Source: Bursaphelenchus xylophilus (lineage: Eukaryota > Nematoda > Chromadorea > Rhabditida > Aphelenchoididae). Taken from it: a DNA stretch of 64,000 nucleotides. Made by a program: the position numbers and the translations under genes. The DNA is taken from contig CAJFCV020000004.1 of assembly GCA_904066235.2 (NCBI GenBank), forward strand, positions 5,642,001 through 5,706,000, in the 5' to 3' direction. The first letter of the stretch is position 1. Every line of letters starts with the position of its first letter. Below, piece by piece: positions 1 through 11,727 of the stretch. Under the pieces are notes generated by a model. That model ran no database searches. It was not told the DNA's origin and worked only from the letters and a program-made list of their open reading frames with translations.

Positions 1-609
1 TCGGGTCAACGATACCGTTTAATTTTTCGCTTCGGGACTGCGAAAAAAGAATTTTTGGTGAATTTAAACAAATTTATGAAATGTTTTCGCTTCGGGACTT
101 GGAAAAATGAATTTTTTGGAGAATTTGAGCAAAATTTTGAAATGTTTTCGCCTTGGGACTTAGGAAAAAGAGTTTTTTGGAGAGTTTGAACAAATTTTTG
201 AAATGTTTTCGCTTTGGGTCTGGGGAAAAGAATTTTTTTGCGAATTGAGCTTTATTTTTTAAGTTTTTTAGGAAAATAGTGTTTATAAGCGACGAGCAAA
301 TAAGAAAATCGTATCCATTGCTTATGTTTTTAACTCGGGATTTAAACAGAGAGTGCCAGAGAATGGAGTAAGAAGATATTCGTAATTATTTTATGCAAAT
401 AACGATTTTTCTCGTCGCTTATAAACATTATTTCAAAAAAATTTTAAAATAAAGCTCAATCACCCCTAAAATAACTATTTATCTAAAAAATTCCAGAAAT
501 AACATTCGTACCTTATGTAAAATAAAATTGTAACGTTCAGAAACGACTCTCCAAAAAATTCTTTTTCGCAATTCCCGAAGCGAAAATATTGAACGGTATC
601 GTTGACCCG
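1..609. repeat. Large palindromic repeat, family A
   Basis: The left end reads TCGGGTCAACGATACCG and its reverse complement closes the element at 593-609. The left arm holds about four tandem units of roughly 60 bp, each containing TTTCGCTTCGGGACTTGG followed by an A-rich stretch. Part of the arm (about 245-305) returns inverted at about 395-465 around TTTATAAGCGACGAG. The right flank adds GACCCGAAATGTCGTTGACC units to about 655. A second copy lies at 51840-52215. No ORF resembles a transposase, so this is a non-autonomous element or satellite-derived repeat. It may extend left of the window. Confidence 0.7.
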
Positions 610-1143
610 AAATGTCGTTGACCCGAGTTGTCGACCCTGACCCGAAATGTCGTAGCGCCGAAAATTTTTAAATGTAAAATGTAAATTTGATACGAGAATG
701 CTATGAGAATCCACTGATAAATCTGACAAATCACTTACACCTACAAACTGCATGCTTACCCTTACTGCAGATTTGCCGATATTAGAGTACTTGCAACATT
801 TCCATGCCAGAATTTGCGCTTAAATTTTCTTTTAGGATATTGCTTACACTTATAATTTTTGGTGTGCTTCTTATAGACGGACAACGATTTAATGAGTTTT
901 TCTAATATGAATTTGAAAAAAATTAAAATTTTTGATTGAAAAATTTGGGGGGTCAAACAGACATTTCTTCCTTGCATTATACTCGTTTCGAAGTTTGACC
1001 AAACTTTTTACAAACTTGTTTTCCCGCGCTGTTTCCCTTTGATCTCGACTCTTTCCTCTTCACCCAGTCAGTCCCTTTTTATTTGCCTGCGGCTCTATGA
1101 ATTATTGTAGTCTGAAGTGTCTCAAAATAGTTCTCGCTCATTT
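610..1143. other. Non-coding stretch upstream of the protease gene
   Basis: The first 45 bases still belong to the family A repeat. The rest is AT-rich. Short ORFs here show no coding character. It probably holds the promoter and 5' UTR of the downstream mosaic protease. Confidence 0.5.
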
Positions 1144-4100
1144 ATGGCCTTCCAATTTAATTTATGTTTAGAGTTTTGTTCTCTCTCTTATTTTGCAGTA
1201 AACTTTTCGCCCAACCTCTGTTCAGGTAATTCTAAGCTTATAAATGTTATAGAACTTAATTATAGAATAACTGAGGGGACAGCCCAGGTATTTGAAGATC
1301 GTCTCTCTCAGTATCTTCCAATTTGTGCAGATCGAATAGATTCCAATGTAATTTCAAATATCTGTGCCCAACAAGGAGGATTACTGTAAGATCCACTAAA
1401 TAAAACAAGTCTTTCAGAGTTAAATCCTATAACAAGACATCCCATATTAATATTCTGTCTGCGAGTGTCAGATGCAATGGAAATGAATGTTTTTCTTCAC
1501 GGCGGTTATTTTGTAATCAGGGTCTTAACATAGAATGTGGGGAGTCTATGGCTGATTCTGGATGTCCCAAGGAGTTTGTGAAACTTGGCAAATCGAAATG
1601 TCTTGGGATAATAAGCGATGAGAATCACGACTACGAGGAGGCTGTCGGAAGATGCCGAAGTTTTCATAACAGCTCTCTCGCTTCCCTAGGGTTTATTGAT
1701 ACCAAAAAATTATATTTGGCATTAAAGGAGTTAAACAAGTCCAGGAATGGTAATGATTCTTACTCGGAAGCATAGTCAATTTACAGATGTGCATCTATTT
1801 CTCACATCAGCTGTCCGAATGCGAAGGGATTGGAGGTGGAGTGATGGAATTATGTTGGACAAAGCCCCGGAAGGCGAGGGAAGATGCATGGCTCTACAAT
1901 TAGGCGATGACATCGTTGCTTTCAAGGCCATGGAATGCTCATTGTCTCAGTTTGTCCCTCTATGCGAGATTAATCTGGCTCAGAATTGTGCTTTGCCTGG
2001 GGAATATCAAGGAGATGTTAGTCATTCAATATCAGGTTTGGCTAAACTAATTGTTAATTTTGGGACCCGCTTTTAGGAACCGAATGTCTCAAATGGAACG
2101 ACCCCCGGATTACTCAGCATGGATATTTCTCGACGGGACAAAGGTTCTGGGATCATAATTCCTGTAGAATTGTTAACGGGAATGGATTAAGACCATGGTG
2201 TATGATATCGGATCAGTTGTTTGAAGAATGCCAGGTACCCAAGTGTAATGTAAATGAGCTCAGTGAACATTTTACTCACAACGGTAAGACTTAAGACTTG
2301 TGCTTTTGTTATTCGTATCTTGAAAATATCATACTGCAAGTTGGGTAACTGAATATTTGGGTGACGCACTCGGGTGGTTTCCGGAAAGATAAGCCTTAGC
2401 AGTACTATCTGAAGGAATTTACCGAAGATCATGTTCATTTTTTTCTGAGCTGTACTTTTTGAATGTTAGGTGGCCTTTTACCAGGGTATTTATGGAATAT
2501 TTTACCATAATGAGTGAGTTGCGTTAGAAAAGTCGTATTTCCGAATTTTTTGGTATAAAATATGCAGCATTTCTTTATTAGTAAGAATGTGTTTGATCTA
2601 TGAAGCATACTGAGTGTGACATCGAGTTTTGACGGTTTTTTCATTTTTTCCTGTATCGTCCAAAATGTTTTGCTACTCAACAGTACTACTAAAAAAAGTA
2701 GAGACCAGAAAAAATTAACATGACTTTCGCGATCAGCACTATCGAAGACCCTCTAAATCCAGTGATTTTAAGAAATTTTTTTTGAAAATACTACATAACA
2801 ATACTATACTATTCACTTAAAAAGAAAGTAGTAAATTGCAGTAGCGTCACAGATCCCGATGGTATGTAAAGAAGGAGAAGTCAAATGTGGCCAGTCGGAC
2901 GAATGCGTGGACGCGGAATTTATTTGTGATTACGAGATGGACTGCTCCAACGGATTTGATGAGAGTAATTGTCGTATGTTAAAAGCTGTGGTGTCCAATG
3001 TAATCTATTTAGCCGACTTCCTTGAGAATTTCGATTTAAAAGGCGAATTTAAATTGGTGGATGAAGTCTCTGAAGTCTGGACCAACATCAGGCGTGCTCA
3101 AGGTGTAAGAAACTCCAAATAATGGTATTTATTTGCTTCAGTGTGCTCAGAGATGTATTCAGAATCCTGAGTTTACTTGTGAATCTTTTTCGTTCGATCC
3201 GGACAAAGAAATCTGCTTACTCAGCCGGATTTCCAATAATCCAGCAGTATTATTTGAAAGACCAGATTCATTTTATTATCAGAAGAAATTTAGTAAAGGT
3301 AAGGACACGTGAAGCATCCTTGGAGATTGGGATAACCGAGTATGTACAGGGTGGGCCACTCGAAACTCCCAAGCTCTTTTCAGGTATTTCTCCGCCAATA
3401 ATGCGCCAATTTCTATAAAATTTATATAAAAAATTTTTTTTTCTGGGGTATCTTTAAAAATGTGAACCAATGTCCACAGTTGATACGGTAACTGGAAATC
3501 GTGTTTTAATTTTTTATTATAAAGTTTTTCCGCGAATTTGGCGATTTTTCTCTAACCGAAAATCCAAGTTTCACTGATTTCGGGCTCCAAAATTTGGAAT
3601 GAAAATGTCAAAGGTCAGCACGAGTGCCTCCGTGATCTTAGACGGGCCATATTTGGTGGAAGATAAATGGGATGTCTTTGACATAAATTTTATAGAAATT
3701 GGTGCATTATTGGCGGAGAGATACCTGAAAAGAGGTTGGGAGTTTCGAGTGGCCCACCCTGTATTTTTCTAGATCTCCTAACTTTTACACAGAATTCGAC
3801 CAGTCTTATAATCGAAGCGTCAAAGAATGGGCAAAAAGGTCCCATTTGTATGGATAATGTAACCCAAACCGATCAACTATGCAAAGAGTTTGGATTCGGG
3901 TAAGTGTGGCATAATAATTACAGTACTCCCTTAGCCCGGCCTTAAACTATCCAGTACTTTTCACTTCCCGAACCGCACATATCTGGTCGATTGAGAGCCT
4001 CCGCAATGATGTCCCTGATGCTCTCCTTCCTCTCCCAAGTCCTTCCGATTGTCGTCGTTTCCTGAGATGTTCCAATTGTCTTCCTTCTCAATTTTCTTGT

Positions 4101-5377
4101 CAACTGGAACCAGCGTGCATAGACCAAAACAAAGTTTGTGATGGCCGAGTTGACTGTAATGATGCCAGTGATGAGATTGGATGTCGTAACATTGCTTGGA
4201 GACTAATTGGGGAAGTTGAGGACGTGATCCCTGAAGGCCGGGTTCAGTTATCGTTCCAAAATAAATGGACAGATGTGTGTTCGGATGGGCTGAATGAGGG
4301 TGATGTCAGCCGTTTATGCAGCAAGTTAGGGAAGGGGTAAGTAGGTTTGAATAGCGTTATTCTCTCAGGAAATATGGCAGGATATTGCCCATTTACGGGC
4401 AGAAGTCGACTTCTACAACTTGGTTGATAAGATGTGACAACGAAGATTGTGGGCCCCTGAGGATGCATCAATGCCTAAATGGGATCCTTAATCTCCGGTG
4501 TGACAGTGATGAGCATTGTAAGTATTGGAATACAACCGTTTATTGTTACAGTGTACTGTGGGCATCGCTTTTCCAAAGCCCGAATAAAACGTGTGGTTGG
4601 TGGCTTTGATTCGGCGATGGGAGCCTTCCCTTGGACAGCTGCCCTCAGATTCAATTACGGGGATGTACATCATTGTGGTGCTGTCATCATAGCGGAAAGA
4701 TATCTTCTCAGCGCTGCTCATTGTTTCGAGGCCAACAGAGAACCCAAAGATTTTACAGTAATCACTGGAGATTGGAATAACCGAGTTAGGGAAGGGACTG
4801 AACAAAAGTTTAATATTTCTAAAATTCATTTCTTTCCCAATTATGAAGGTAAGGGAAGATTGCCGCAACCTTTAGTCAACCTAGATCTCTTTCAACATGA
4901 TATTGTGCTCTTGGAGATCTCCAATAAGATCAGGTTTGATCAATATTCCCAGCCAATCTGCCTGCCTCCTCGAGGATACAGATATAACAAGGGGCAAGTG
5001 TGCATTGTCAGTGGTTGGGGAAGTAATGGCACAGGTATCTATAGTAATTTAATCGTGTTGAACTTAGACTAGAGTATTCCGAAAAGATGAGAGCAGCCGC
5101 CATGCCGATCCTGGATCGGGATGAGTGCAGGAATGTCTCCAAGATATACTCCTCAGTCAGCAAAACATCCTTCTGTGCAGGTTATCTGAATGGAGGGATT
5201 GATTCTTGTCAAGGGGACTCTGGAGGACCCTTTGCTTGTGAACATAATGGCATCTTCTATTTGGGAGGAATCATCAGCTGGGGAGAGGGATGTGCTCAGA
5301 AAAAACATCCGGGAATCTACACCATGATCACTCCATATCTGTCTTGGATTGAGAATATTACAACGATCTCATTTTAA
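1144..5377 (+). CDS. Secreted mosaic trypsin-like serine protease (SRCR, C-type lectin, kringle, LDLa, PAN, trypsin)
   Basis: This is a secreted multi-domain protease like neurotrypsin, Tequila or nematode SVH-1. The start at 1144 opens a hydrophobic leader. Domains in order: partial SRCR (about 1260-1530, [10 protein letters not shown] then VRCNGNE); C-type lectin (1560-1980, WRWSDG); kringle (1985-2250, from [10 protein letters not shown] to RPWCMISDQ); LDLa (2870-2975); PAN/apple-like (2976-3295, CAQRCIQ); SRCR (3797-4090); LDLa (4092-4190); SRCR (4193-4340); trypsin (4590-5377). The activation site is R/VVGG. The triad is visible: His in LSAAHC, Asp in QHDIVLL, Ser in GDSGGP. The Asp in [11 protein letters not shown] predicts cleavage after Arg/Lys. 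Most introns are very short (35 nt at about 3900), but two are long and one carries a transposon. The first exon is the least certain part. The gene converges on the small minus-strand gene ending at 5420. Confidence 0.85.
3347..3761. mobile_element. Mariner-type MITE in a protease intron
   Basis: The ends are near-perfect inverted repeats about 90 bp long, beginning CAGGGTGGGCCACTCGAAAC and bounded on both sides by TA, the Tc1/mariner target duplication. The interior of about 230 bp has no transposase. It fills most of the intron between the PAN and second SRCR exons. Confidence 0.85.
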
Positions 5378-5419
5378 TCTATTTATAATAAAAATGTATA
5401 TAACCAGTGTTTGGGTCAT

Positions 5420-6360
5420 CTAGATTGAAACGATCTTTATGGATTTCGTTGGTGGTTGACAACTCAGTTGATTCATTATGTTTCTTTGAACCTTTTTAGC
5501 AGTCGAAATGTAATGAAGAATCCTCCTGTTTTCCTGAAAAATATGTAATTACACAATGTTAATACAGGGTGTTGATTTGTCGCAGCAAAATGGCTCGTTG
5601 CAGTCGCGCACCAAATTTTCAGCTGTCGCAAAGCTGGAAATTGCCCAAAGCTATGATGGGCAATTTCAAGGATCCCCATTATTTTCCCGACAGACTGTGA
5701 AATGAAAGCTTCCCTTGGTCCCCCAAACCCCTGCTTAATTTTTTGATTTACGTTGGCTGCTATTCCAAAAGTTTGACAGCCATCCCAACCGTCTAGCCAC
5801 TTTCGAAGTTCTAGCCATTCCAACACCTTGTCTAGGCAATCCAACTTTTTGGCTACCAAACCCTTTCCACTAGAAATTTGTGAAATTTGGCTTATTCCAA
5901 CATATCGGCTAACTAGTCAGGCAACTTTACAATCAACGTTCGATCCCCCTCAAATAAAGGGTGGCCAAAATTGAGCACTTACTTCTTCGAGAGAGCGAGC
6001 GTATAGAATCAGGTTGCGAGTCAGGATGGCATTATCGGTGACTTTTTGCCTCAGGCATTGCTTGTCGTACCGTTCCTAAACAAAGTACTGTTTGAAACCT
6101 CTCTTAAAACAAGTTTAATCTGCTTCTATACCACTTACCTTACTGAGTTGTTGCTGAAATAGCACTCGATCTTGTTCACGGGCTCTTCTCTCTTCTTCCA
6201 GATGCTTTTCTAATAGCCAAGAGCTGTGATTGACCTTCTTATACATCGAAGAAGACTTCGAAGATCTCTCTTCTGTCAACCTTGTAAACATTGTAGTATT
6301 GGAAGTATAAGAACCTTCTTGTTTCGAAGATTGCGGACAAATACATTGAAACCACTTCAT
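5420..6360 (-). CDS. Small basic coiled-coil protein, unknown function
   Basis: Three exons join in frame: 6360 down to about 6138 (starting MKWFQCICPQ and running into HLEEERRAREQDRVLFQQQL), about 6074-5980 (RYDKQCLRQKVTDNAILTRN), and about 5535-5420 (ENRRILHYISTAKK to the stop). The product is about 140 residues, rich in charged residues, with heptad-like spacing suggesting a coiled coil. The family is not recognised. An open frame at 6362-6562 (MAQHLTLSS...) ends two bases before this ATG and might be an upstream exon or leader, so the N-terminus is uncertain. The last intron (about 440 bp) hosts a decayed MITE. The stop lies 43 bp from the stop of the convergent protease gene. Confidence 0.55.
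5570..5697. repeat. Decayed MITE copy (same family as 18351-18515)
   Basis: The right end reads TTATTTTCCCGACAGACTG, identical to the terminal repeat at 18.5 kb. The interior shares TTGTCGCAG, AGTCGCGCAC and ATGATGGGC in the same order. The left terminal repeat is no longer recognisable. It lies in the last intron of the minus-strand coiled-coil gene. Confidence 0.7.
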
Positions 6361-6790
6361 CTTAAAATTGCCGAGGATGAAAATGAATAGATGAATTGTG
6401 TTGGGAATATAATGTAAAGGGCTCCACCTCCGTTTGTGGACTCATAACATTCCTCCGGTAATCGGCAACCCAATTTGGCTTTGTAAAAACACTGGGTGAT
6501 AGCTTATTTTGGCGGCATTGCCTTGATAATGTTCCTGAGGACAAGGTCAGATGTTGCGCCATAGAAGTGTTGGCTTTGATTCTTTCGGTTACGTAACCAA
6601 ACTTTTACCGGCTTCGGTAGTTTTTTTAATGCGTTATAATTTGTCTGTTTTCCCTTTGTTTCTCAACATCAACCCTTAAAATCCATCTTCTTTAAGATTT
6701 GAATGGATTTTGCTGTATAAAGAGACATGGAAATTTTTGCACAACAACGTGTCGCTTTCACAGCGATGTCTTAGCGAAAGTTATTGCTTG

Positions 6791-6830
6791 CCGCTACGTA
6801 TAATCGTAGGTTTACGCTTATACGTAGCGG
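6791..6830. repeat. Perfect 13-bp inverted repeat upstream of RPS15A
   Basis: CCGCTACGTATAA (6791-6803) and its exact reverse complement TTATACGTAGCGG (6818-6830) flank a 14-base spacer, about 235 bp before the RPS15A start. It could be a dimeric protein-binding site or a hairpin. The rest of 6563-7063 shows nothing recognisable except a splice-acceptor-like TTTTCAG at 7030-7034 in the 5' UTR. Confidence 0.6.
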
Positions 6831-7063
6831 TTTAATCGGCGTCCCGCCACGAAAAACGAACGGAATGCCAAAGTACGGTAAGGAGTCTGAAACAACGGAG
6901 AAAATATTTTTGATAGGAAATATTTATGAAAATGAAAATTTTAGCGGTTTCGTAGATTTTTAGGCGTGCAAGAAAGAATTTGTCGTGTTTATGATATTTA
7001 GGACAGTTAAAATTTTATATTTGGTAATTTTCAGGGTCCACACTTCTTTGTACCTTCGGCAAA

Positions 7064-7797
7064 ATGGTTCATATGAACGTCTTGGCCGATGCTTTGAAGT
7101 GCATCAACAATGCTGAAAAGCGGGCTAAACGTCAAGTAATCATCAGACCTGCCTCCAAAGTCATTGTCCGTTTCTTGACCGTCATGATGAGACATGGCAA
7201 GTATTTTTTCTTTTTTTGGATTTTCTTTTAGGGGGTATTTGGTTCATGCTTGGGATTAACGTCGTAAACGTATTGTCTACGTGTAGGGATAGGCTGGCGG
7301 CTTTTTATGCTAGAGTTAGATTTGATATATAATTAGTTCTGAGCGTCTGAGTTATCACTGATTTTTTTGGGAGTCCATTAAGAAAAAATTTGAATATTTA
7401 CCAAAGGCCTACGTAGTTCTTGCAGTTACTTTTGCTTGTTTGAATAAGAACTCGCTCGGATCCGTTTAATTCCAGATAGAAAACGAAATGCAGTTTTTAT
7501 CCACCTTCATGCCTGTTTTGCAACGTTTCTTTTTCAGGATACATCGGTGAATTCGAAGTCGTCGATGACCACCGTGCCGGCAAGATCGTTGTCAACCTTA
7601 CAGGTAGAATCAACAAGTGCAGTGTTATCTCCCCTCGCTTCGACATCAACATCCGAGACTTGGAGAAATATTGTACTTCTTTGTTGCCATCCCGTCAGTT
7701 CGGATACATCGTCCTTACCACTTCGGGAGGAATTATGGATCACGAGGAAGCACGCCGAAAACATCTCGGTGGCAAAATTCTGGGATTCTTCTTCTAA
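7064..7797 (+). CDS. RPS15A: 40S ribosomal protein S15a (uS8)
   Basis: Exons 7064-7196 and 7538-7797 give 130 residues, the exact family length. The protein runs from [20 protein letters not shown] to the conserved ending GGKILGFFF and includes [20 protein letters not shown] and [11 protein letters not shown]. It is a core small-subunit protein that binds 18S rRNA. The only join keeping the conserved HGYIGEFE sequence uses a GC donor (GCAAGT at 7197) with the CAG acceptor at 7535-7537, so this is a GC-AG intron. The next same-strand gene begins 91 bp after the stop, suggesting an operon. Confidence 0.97.
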
Positions 7798-7888
7798 TTT
7801 TTGATTTCTCCGTTGTTTCTTTGTTATTAAAGTGTTTTGAGAAAGGTTTCGACATTTTCTTTTTCTGTCATCTCCAAGGTGATCTAGG

Positions 7889-8672
7889 ATGGTGCCAGAT
7901 TCTGCAAGTAGGAAAGGAAGTCGTGTGGCAGTTGTTTATCCTGAAGTCATGTGGGAAGGTGGATTTATCACGTTTGTTACTGTCTTGCTGGCCATGCAGG
8001 TGTGCGTATCAGGAATAATAACGTCGCATGTTTAGGCGTTATGTGCAGTAGTTTCTCTTTCGAGTACCGCATACCTAATAAAACATTACAACACTGGAGA
8101 TTACAATGCTTCGACTGGAGCTATTAGATGGGCTGAATACTTTATTCCATTATCGGCTGTTTGGTATACAGCAATGGCTTCGGTCTGGATTGTATCAATT
8201 GGTTTGTCCGCGTCCATTATTTGTTTCCGTACAAGGCTCTCAATTGTGCCAAACATCGTGGTTCTGACCCTTGGAATGATTTTGAACATGTTAGTCATTG
8301 GTAAGACGGATTTAAGGCTGAGATATTAGTAGGAGTTTCGCTTGGATATATTCTGGACATGGGTGAGAATATTAGAACCAACTCAAAAGGAAAGATCACC
8401 ATCATTTACAACACCGGTTTATTGGTTATTGTTTTGGCAGTGATGGTAATAAGTGCGATTTCTCTTTGCTTTGTCAAACCAGACCCGCCAGTTGTCAAAC
8501 AAAGGATTCAGGTAAATAGAAATCAACATCAGCCAAACTTCAGGTCATGGATATAATCCCAGAAGCGCCCGAAGTCCCAATACAAGTTGAGAAACCCCCA
8601 GATATCGGACCAGAAGAACGAAGTCAACAGTTAAATCGTTTTTATGAGAGCGAGATAATCAACAATGTATAG
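7889..8672 (+). CDS. Four-pass membrane protein, unknown function
   Basis: Four exons are separated by introns of about 36, 32 and 32 nt. The product is about 215 residues. Hydrophobic segments include FITFVTVLLAMQALCAVVSL, YTAMASVWIVSIGLSASIIC, IVVLTLGMILNMLVIGVSLG and TGLLVIVLAVMVISAISLCF. The hydrophilic tail is rich in Pro and Glu (EAPEVPIQVEKPPD). No family was recognised. It starts 91 bp downstream of the RPS15A stop on the same strand and converges on WAPL, whose stop is 49 bp away. Co-transcription with RPS15A is inferred from spacing only. Confidence 0.65.
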
Positions 8673-8721
8673 ATGAGGTCAACAATAAATACTCATTCAA
8701 AGTCATTTCGCAGGGATTAGC

Positions 8722-11161
8722 CTAATCATCTTCATTGAAGGCCTCGTAAGTTTTAATTACATTCTCAATGTTTGTGATCTCGTAAATTTTCTAAAATAAA
8801 TCAACCGTTTTAAGCTAATGAAATATTTTTTAAAAAGAGAATAAAAAATACTCACAGAAAGTTTAGAAAAATCGTTGAATCTCCTAAGTTGGTCAATAAT
8901 AGATGCAAAATTCTTCGAGGTCATAAACTGTTTGACTTGTTCTCCTATTTCCCGGTTGTTGTTTATCAAAACTCCAAGCAAAAGGGCCACATACGAAGCG
9001 ACGAAACTATCATTCATATGGCATTCGGCCATCTCCATCACAGTAGCGTATGCATTAGCCATCTCTTCCTTGTCAACTCCTTTCGTAGCTCGATTAATTC
9101 GGTGTAATATCTCCTCTGGACTTAGATCTTCCTCTTCATCTCTCTCCTCGACCTCTACGTCTTCTTCCTCCCCTGAATTTTCAAACGGTATTTCCTCCAT
9201 AAACTTCTCATTCAATTTTTCATCATATTCACTGGCCTTTGCTTCATGTTCATTGTAAACTTCTGCCAGAGCTTTCATAACCGAAATTTGTTTCTCATAA
9301 ACCTTTACTCTCATGTTCATCAATTTTTTTTTGTTTCGTGAGCTTGGTTCAGCCAGAACAATGAGGATACATGCTAACTAAAAAACCAACAAATTTCAAA
9401 TAAATACAAAAACAACTTACAAGAGTTCTTATATCATGGAACTTCTCACTGTCAAATTTGGATATGACATCACATAAAATAATAACAGTATTCTGCATAA
9501 AAAGACCAATGCCGCCTAATCTCTCGATGCAAATAGCTAAAAGAAACATTAAACAAGAGTATTTCATTTACCGTTCTTGATACAAGCGTTTAAAGTGGAC
9601 CTCATAGCAAGAAGGAAAGTCTGGATAACTCTTTCCCGGATGTCATCACGATCAATTACAATTACAAAGAAGTCGACAAATCGCTCAATGGCATAAAAAA
9701 ATTGCCCATTTTTAATGCCCGTAATTGTTGTTTGGACTTCTCTGTTCATAAACAACTAAAACAATTAAAATTAAAAATGGAAAGCCCACCAATTCATGGA
9801 TTCTGAACAAATGTTCTAATTGACTAAAATGATAAAACAGTTCATTTGCCGGGCCATCTTTCATGGATATAAGAGTGTTGATCACAGAATGAACTAAATT
9901 TTAAAATTCATAACCAACTACTAGATATTCACCTTTCTCAACCAAAAATGGGAATGCTCCACCAGCCCTAAGCCCATCATGTACTTGGTTGTTCCTGGCC
10001 CCATTTCTACACGCCAAATAATCCAGAGTAACAATAGCCACATTCTCGCTGTTCATCGTACTCTCTTCAAAATCACAAGTCGATTTTCTTTTGATTTTGC
10101 TCCTCCACGATTCAATGATGGCCCATGCTCTCTTTTTGCATTCATCGTTCTCATTTATGTTTCCCCGTTTAATCAAGTCGACCAAGATTGACATTACAAA
10201 CTTATTCTTGGGAAAATCGTTGCGATCTCGCGACATGATATAAAACATCACGGCTCCGAGTAAAACAATCTCCTGAAACAAGCCACATACACTTTTTAAA
10301 CATAGATTCGAAAAAATTGTAGTAAACGTACTGGACTGTCCTTATTGTCCTTCATAACAGCAACAATTCGATCAAAAGCAAGCACATGAGTCCGCAGATA
10401 GTTCCTGAATCGGTAACTAACACATCGAGTTACCAATCCATTGAAACTGAGCTCCTTCAATCGAAGCTCCACTTTTCTCCTCTCCAAAGTCTCCATAAAA
10501 TAATTGAAATCATCCTGTTCCTGTTGATCTGAAGGAGCTCTTTCTCTGACTGGTCTCTTGCCATTACCCAAAGAAGCGGATGTGCTTCCTGTTCGAATTC
10601 TAGCCGGTAATGTAGGAACCTTAAATTCTCCATCTCCCGCACCGCTTGATCCAACTCCTAAGGGTCCGGACAGTCGACCAACAGCTTCCTGAGTTCTGTC
10701 AGTTCTTGGACGAGACTTGTAACTGATGTTACTCCCGGTTTCAGACTTTTGAACACCATACTCTTGATCAGCAACGCCTCGATCACCCCATTTGTGAGAG
10801 TAACTGCTTCCTGACTTTGTAATGATCACTTGGCTTTGATTTCGTTTAACTAAACAATGAGTAAATAATAAACTCGACTTACAACTCCGCAGGGAAGGTA
10901 CTTCCTCTTTCTTAACTTTTTTGGCATGGCTGCTAAAGTCGTATTCATCTACTTTATTTATGCTAGTCTCTAATTCAATCGATGCCCGCTTTGGTCTACT
11001 GACCTGCATTGACTTGTCTTTACTCGATGTTGGTTCTTGTTCGCATTCATCCTCTTCATCTGACTGGTCAAAACCGAAGTTGTCCTCCTTATTTTGACTG
11101 AAAACACTGGAGTAAGTTGTAAGCAAGGATAAAGCTTCCTATATTACCTCATTTTTGACAT
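8722..11161 (-). CDS. wapl-1: WAPL-type cohesin release factor
   Basis: WAPL opens the cohesin ring together with Pds5 and releases it from chromatin. The first exon is tiny (11161-11148) and joins to 11097. The N-terminal third is acidic and serine-rich with basic KKVKKEE-type stretches. The conserved WAPL helical repeat region follows: VTRCVSYRFRNYLRTHVLAF, then GAVMFYIMSRDRNDFP, matching the family pattern of a cysteine/serine helix, a FR..LR.H helix and YILSRDR. The C-terminus has an acidic insert (EEEDVEVEERDEEED) then VASYVALLLGVLINNNREIG and KNFASIIDQLRRF, typical of the WAPL end. Introns are mostly 33-65 nt. The assignment rests on family pattern, not on a search. Confidence 0.8.
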
Positions 11162-11727
11162 AACGTGTCACCCAGCTTCATTCGAACAAAATCTTTCGAC
11201 CTAATTTAGAAAAATAATTTGCATAGAATCCGAGAAAGTGCATTTGGCGCCGAAAGAGTATTGTTTTCGTGTCAGGACTTAAAATCCGTTACGCAACGCC
11301 GGAATACTTTTTCTTTTTTCGTTCTAAGACGGTTCTGAAAACGGCTGCGATTTTGAATTGAATACGTCTAGGTGAAATTGATTTTTACGTTTTCCCGCTT
11401 AGCGATTTCGCATGGGAGCTCCTCCTGACCTTAGATTATTTTCTCCTCGGCTTTTCTTTGCTGGATCAGATGCGCGCGCATTTTTTGGCGAGCAATGGGA
11501 GTGGTTGTCCAAGACGAAAGGTGGCGGTCATTCTGCGCGTTCTTTCCTCTTGTCCACACTCCCTTTTTTATTCGCTCTGCAAAAAAATGGCGCGATTTGG
11601 CTTTAGTTCTTGCGCATTGATAATATCGAATATTTTTTCAACTTTTGATTCAGGATTTTATTTTGCAAAATGTTCCGTGTAAAATCATTCGTATTAAAAA
11701 AATATCGTTGACATTCCAGATAAGAAT
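11162..11727. promoter_or_regulatory. Divergent promoter region between WAPL and H2A.Z
   Basis: This 566-bp spacer lies between oppositely oriented starts, so both promoters must sit here unless 5' exons are missing. A splice-like TTGATTCAG at about 11654 and ACATTCCAG at about 11718 suggest 5' UTR splicing or trans-splicing for H2A.Z. No coding sequence is seen. Confidence 0.5.

Noticed and set aside
2435..2715. Possible further inverted-repeat element in a protease intron
   Set aside because: TTTTTTCTGAGCTGTAC and the inverse of the right side are only weakly alike; not enough to call.
5476..5859. 127-codon minus-strand ORF
   Set aside because: Mostly intron and decayed MITE sequence; the real last exon is only its end region, in another frame.
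6362..6562. 66-codon ORF just upstream of the coiled-coil gene
   Set aside because: Ends two bases before the next ATG, without a splice donor that would join it; kept only as a possible leader.
8875..9258. 127-codon plus-strand ORF rich in Ser
   Set aside because: Antisense shadow of the acidic region of WAPL.
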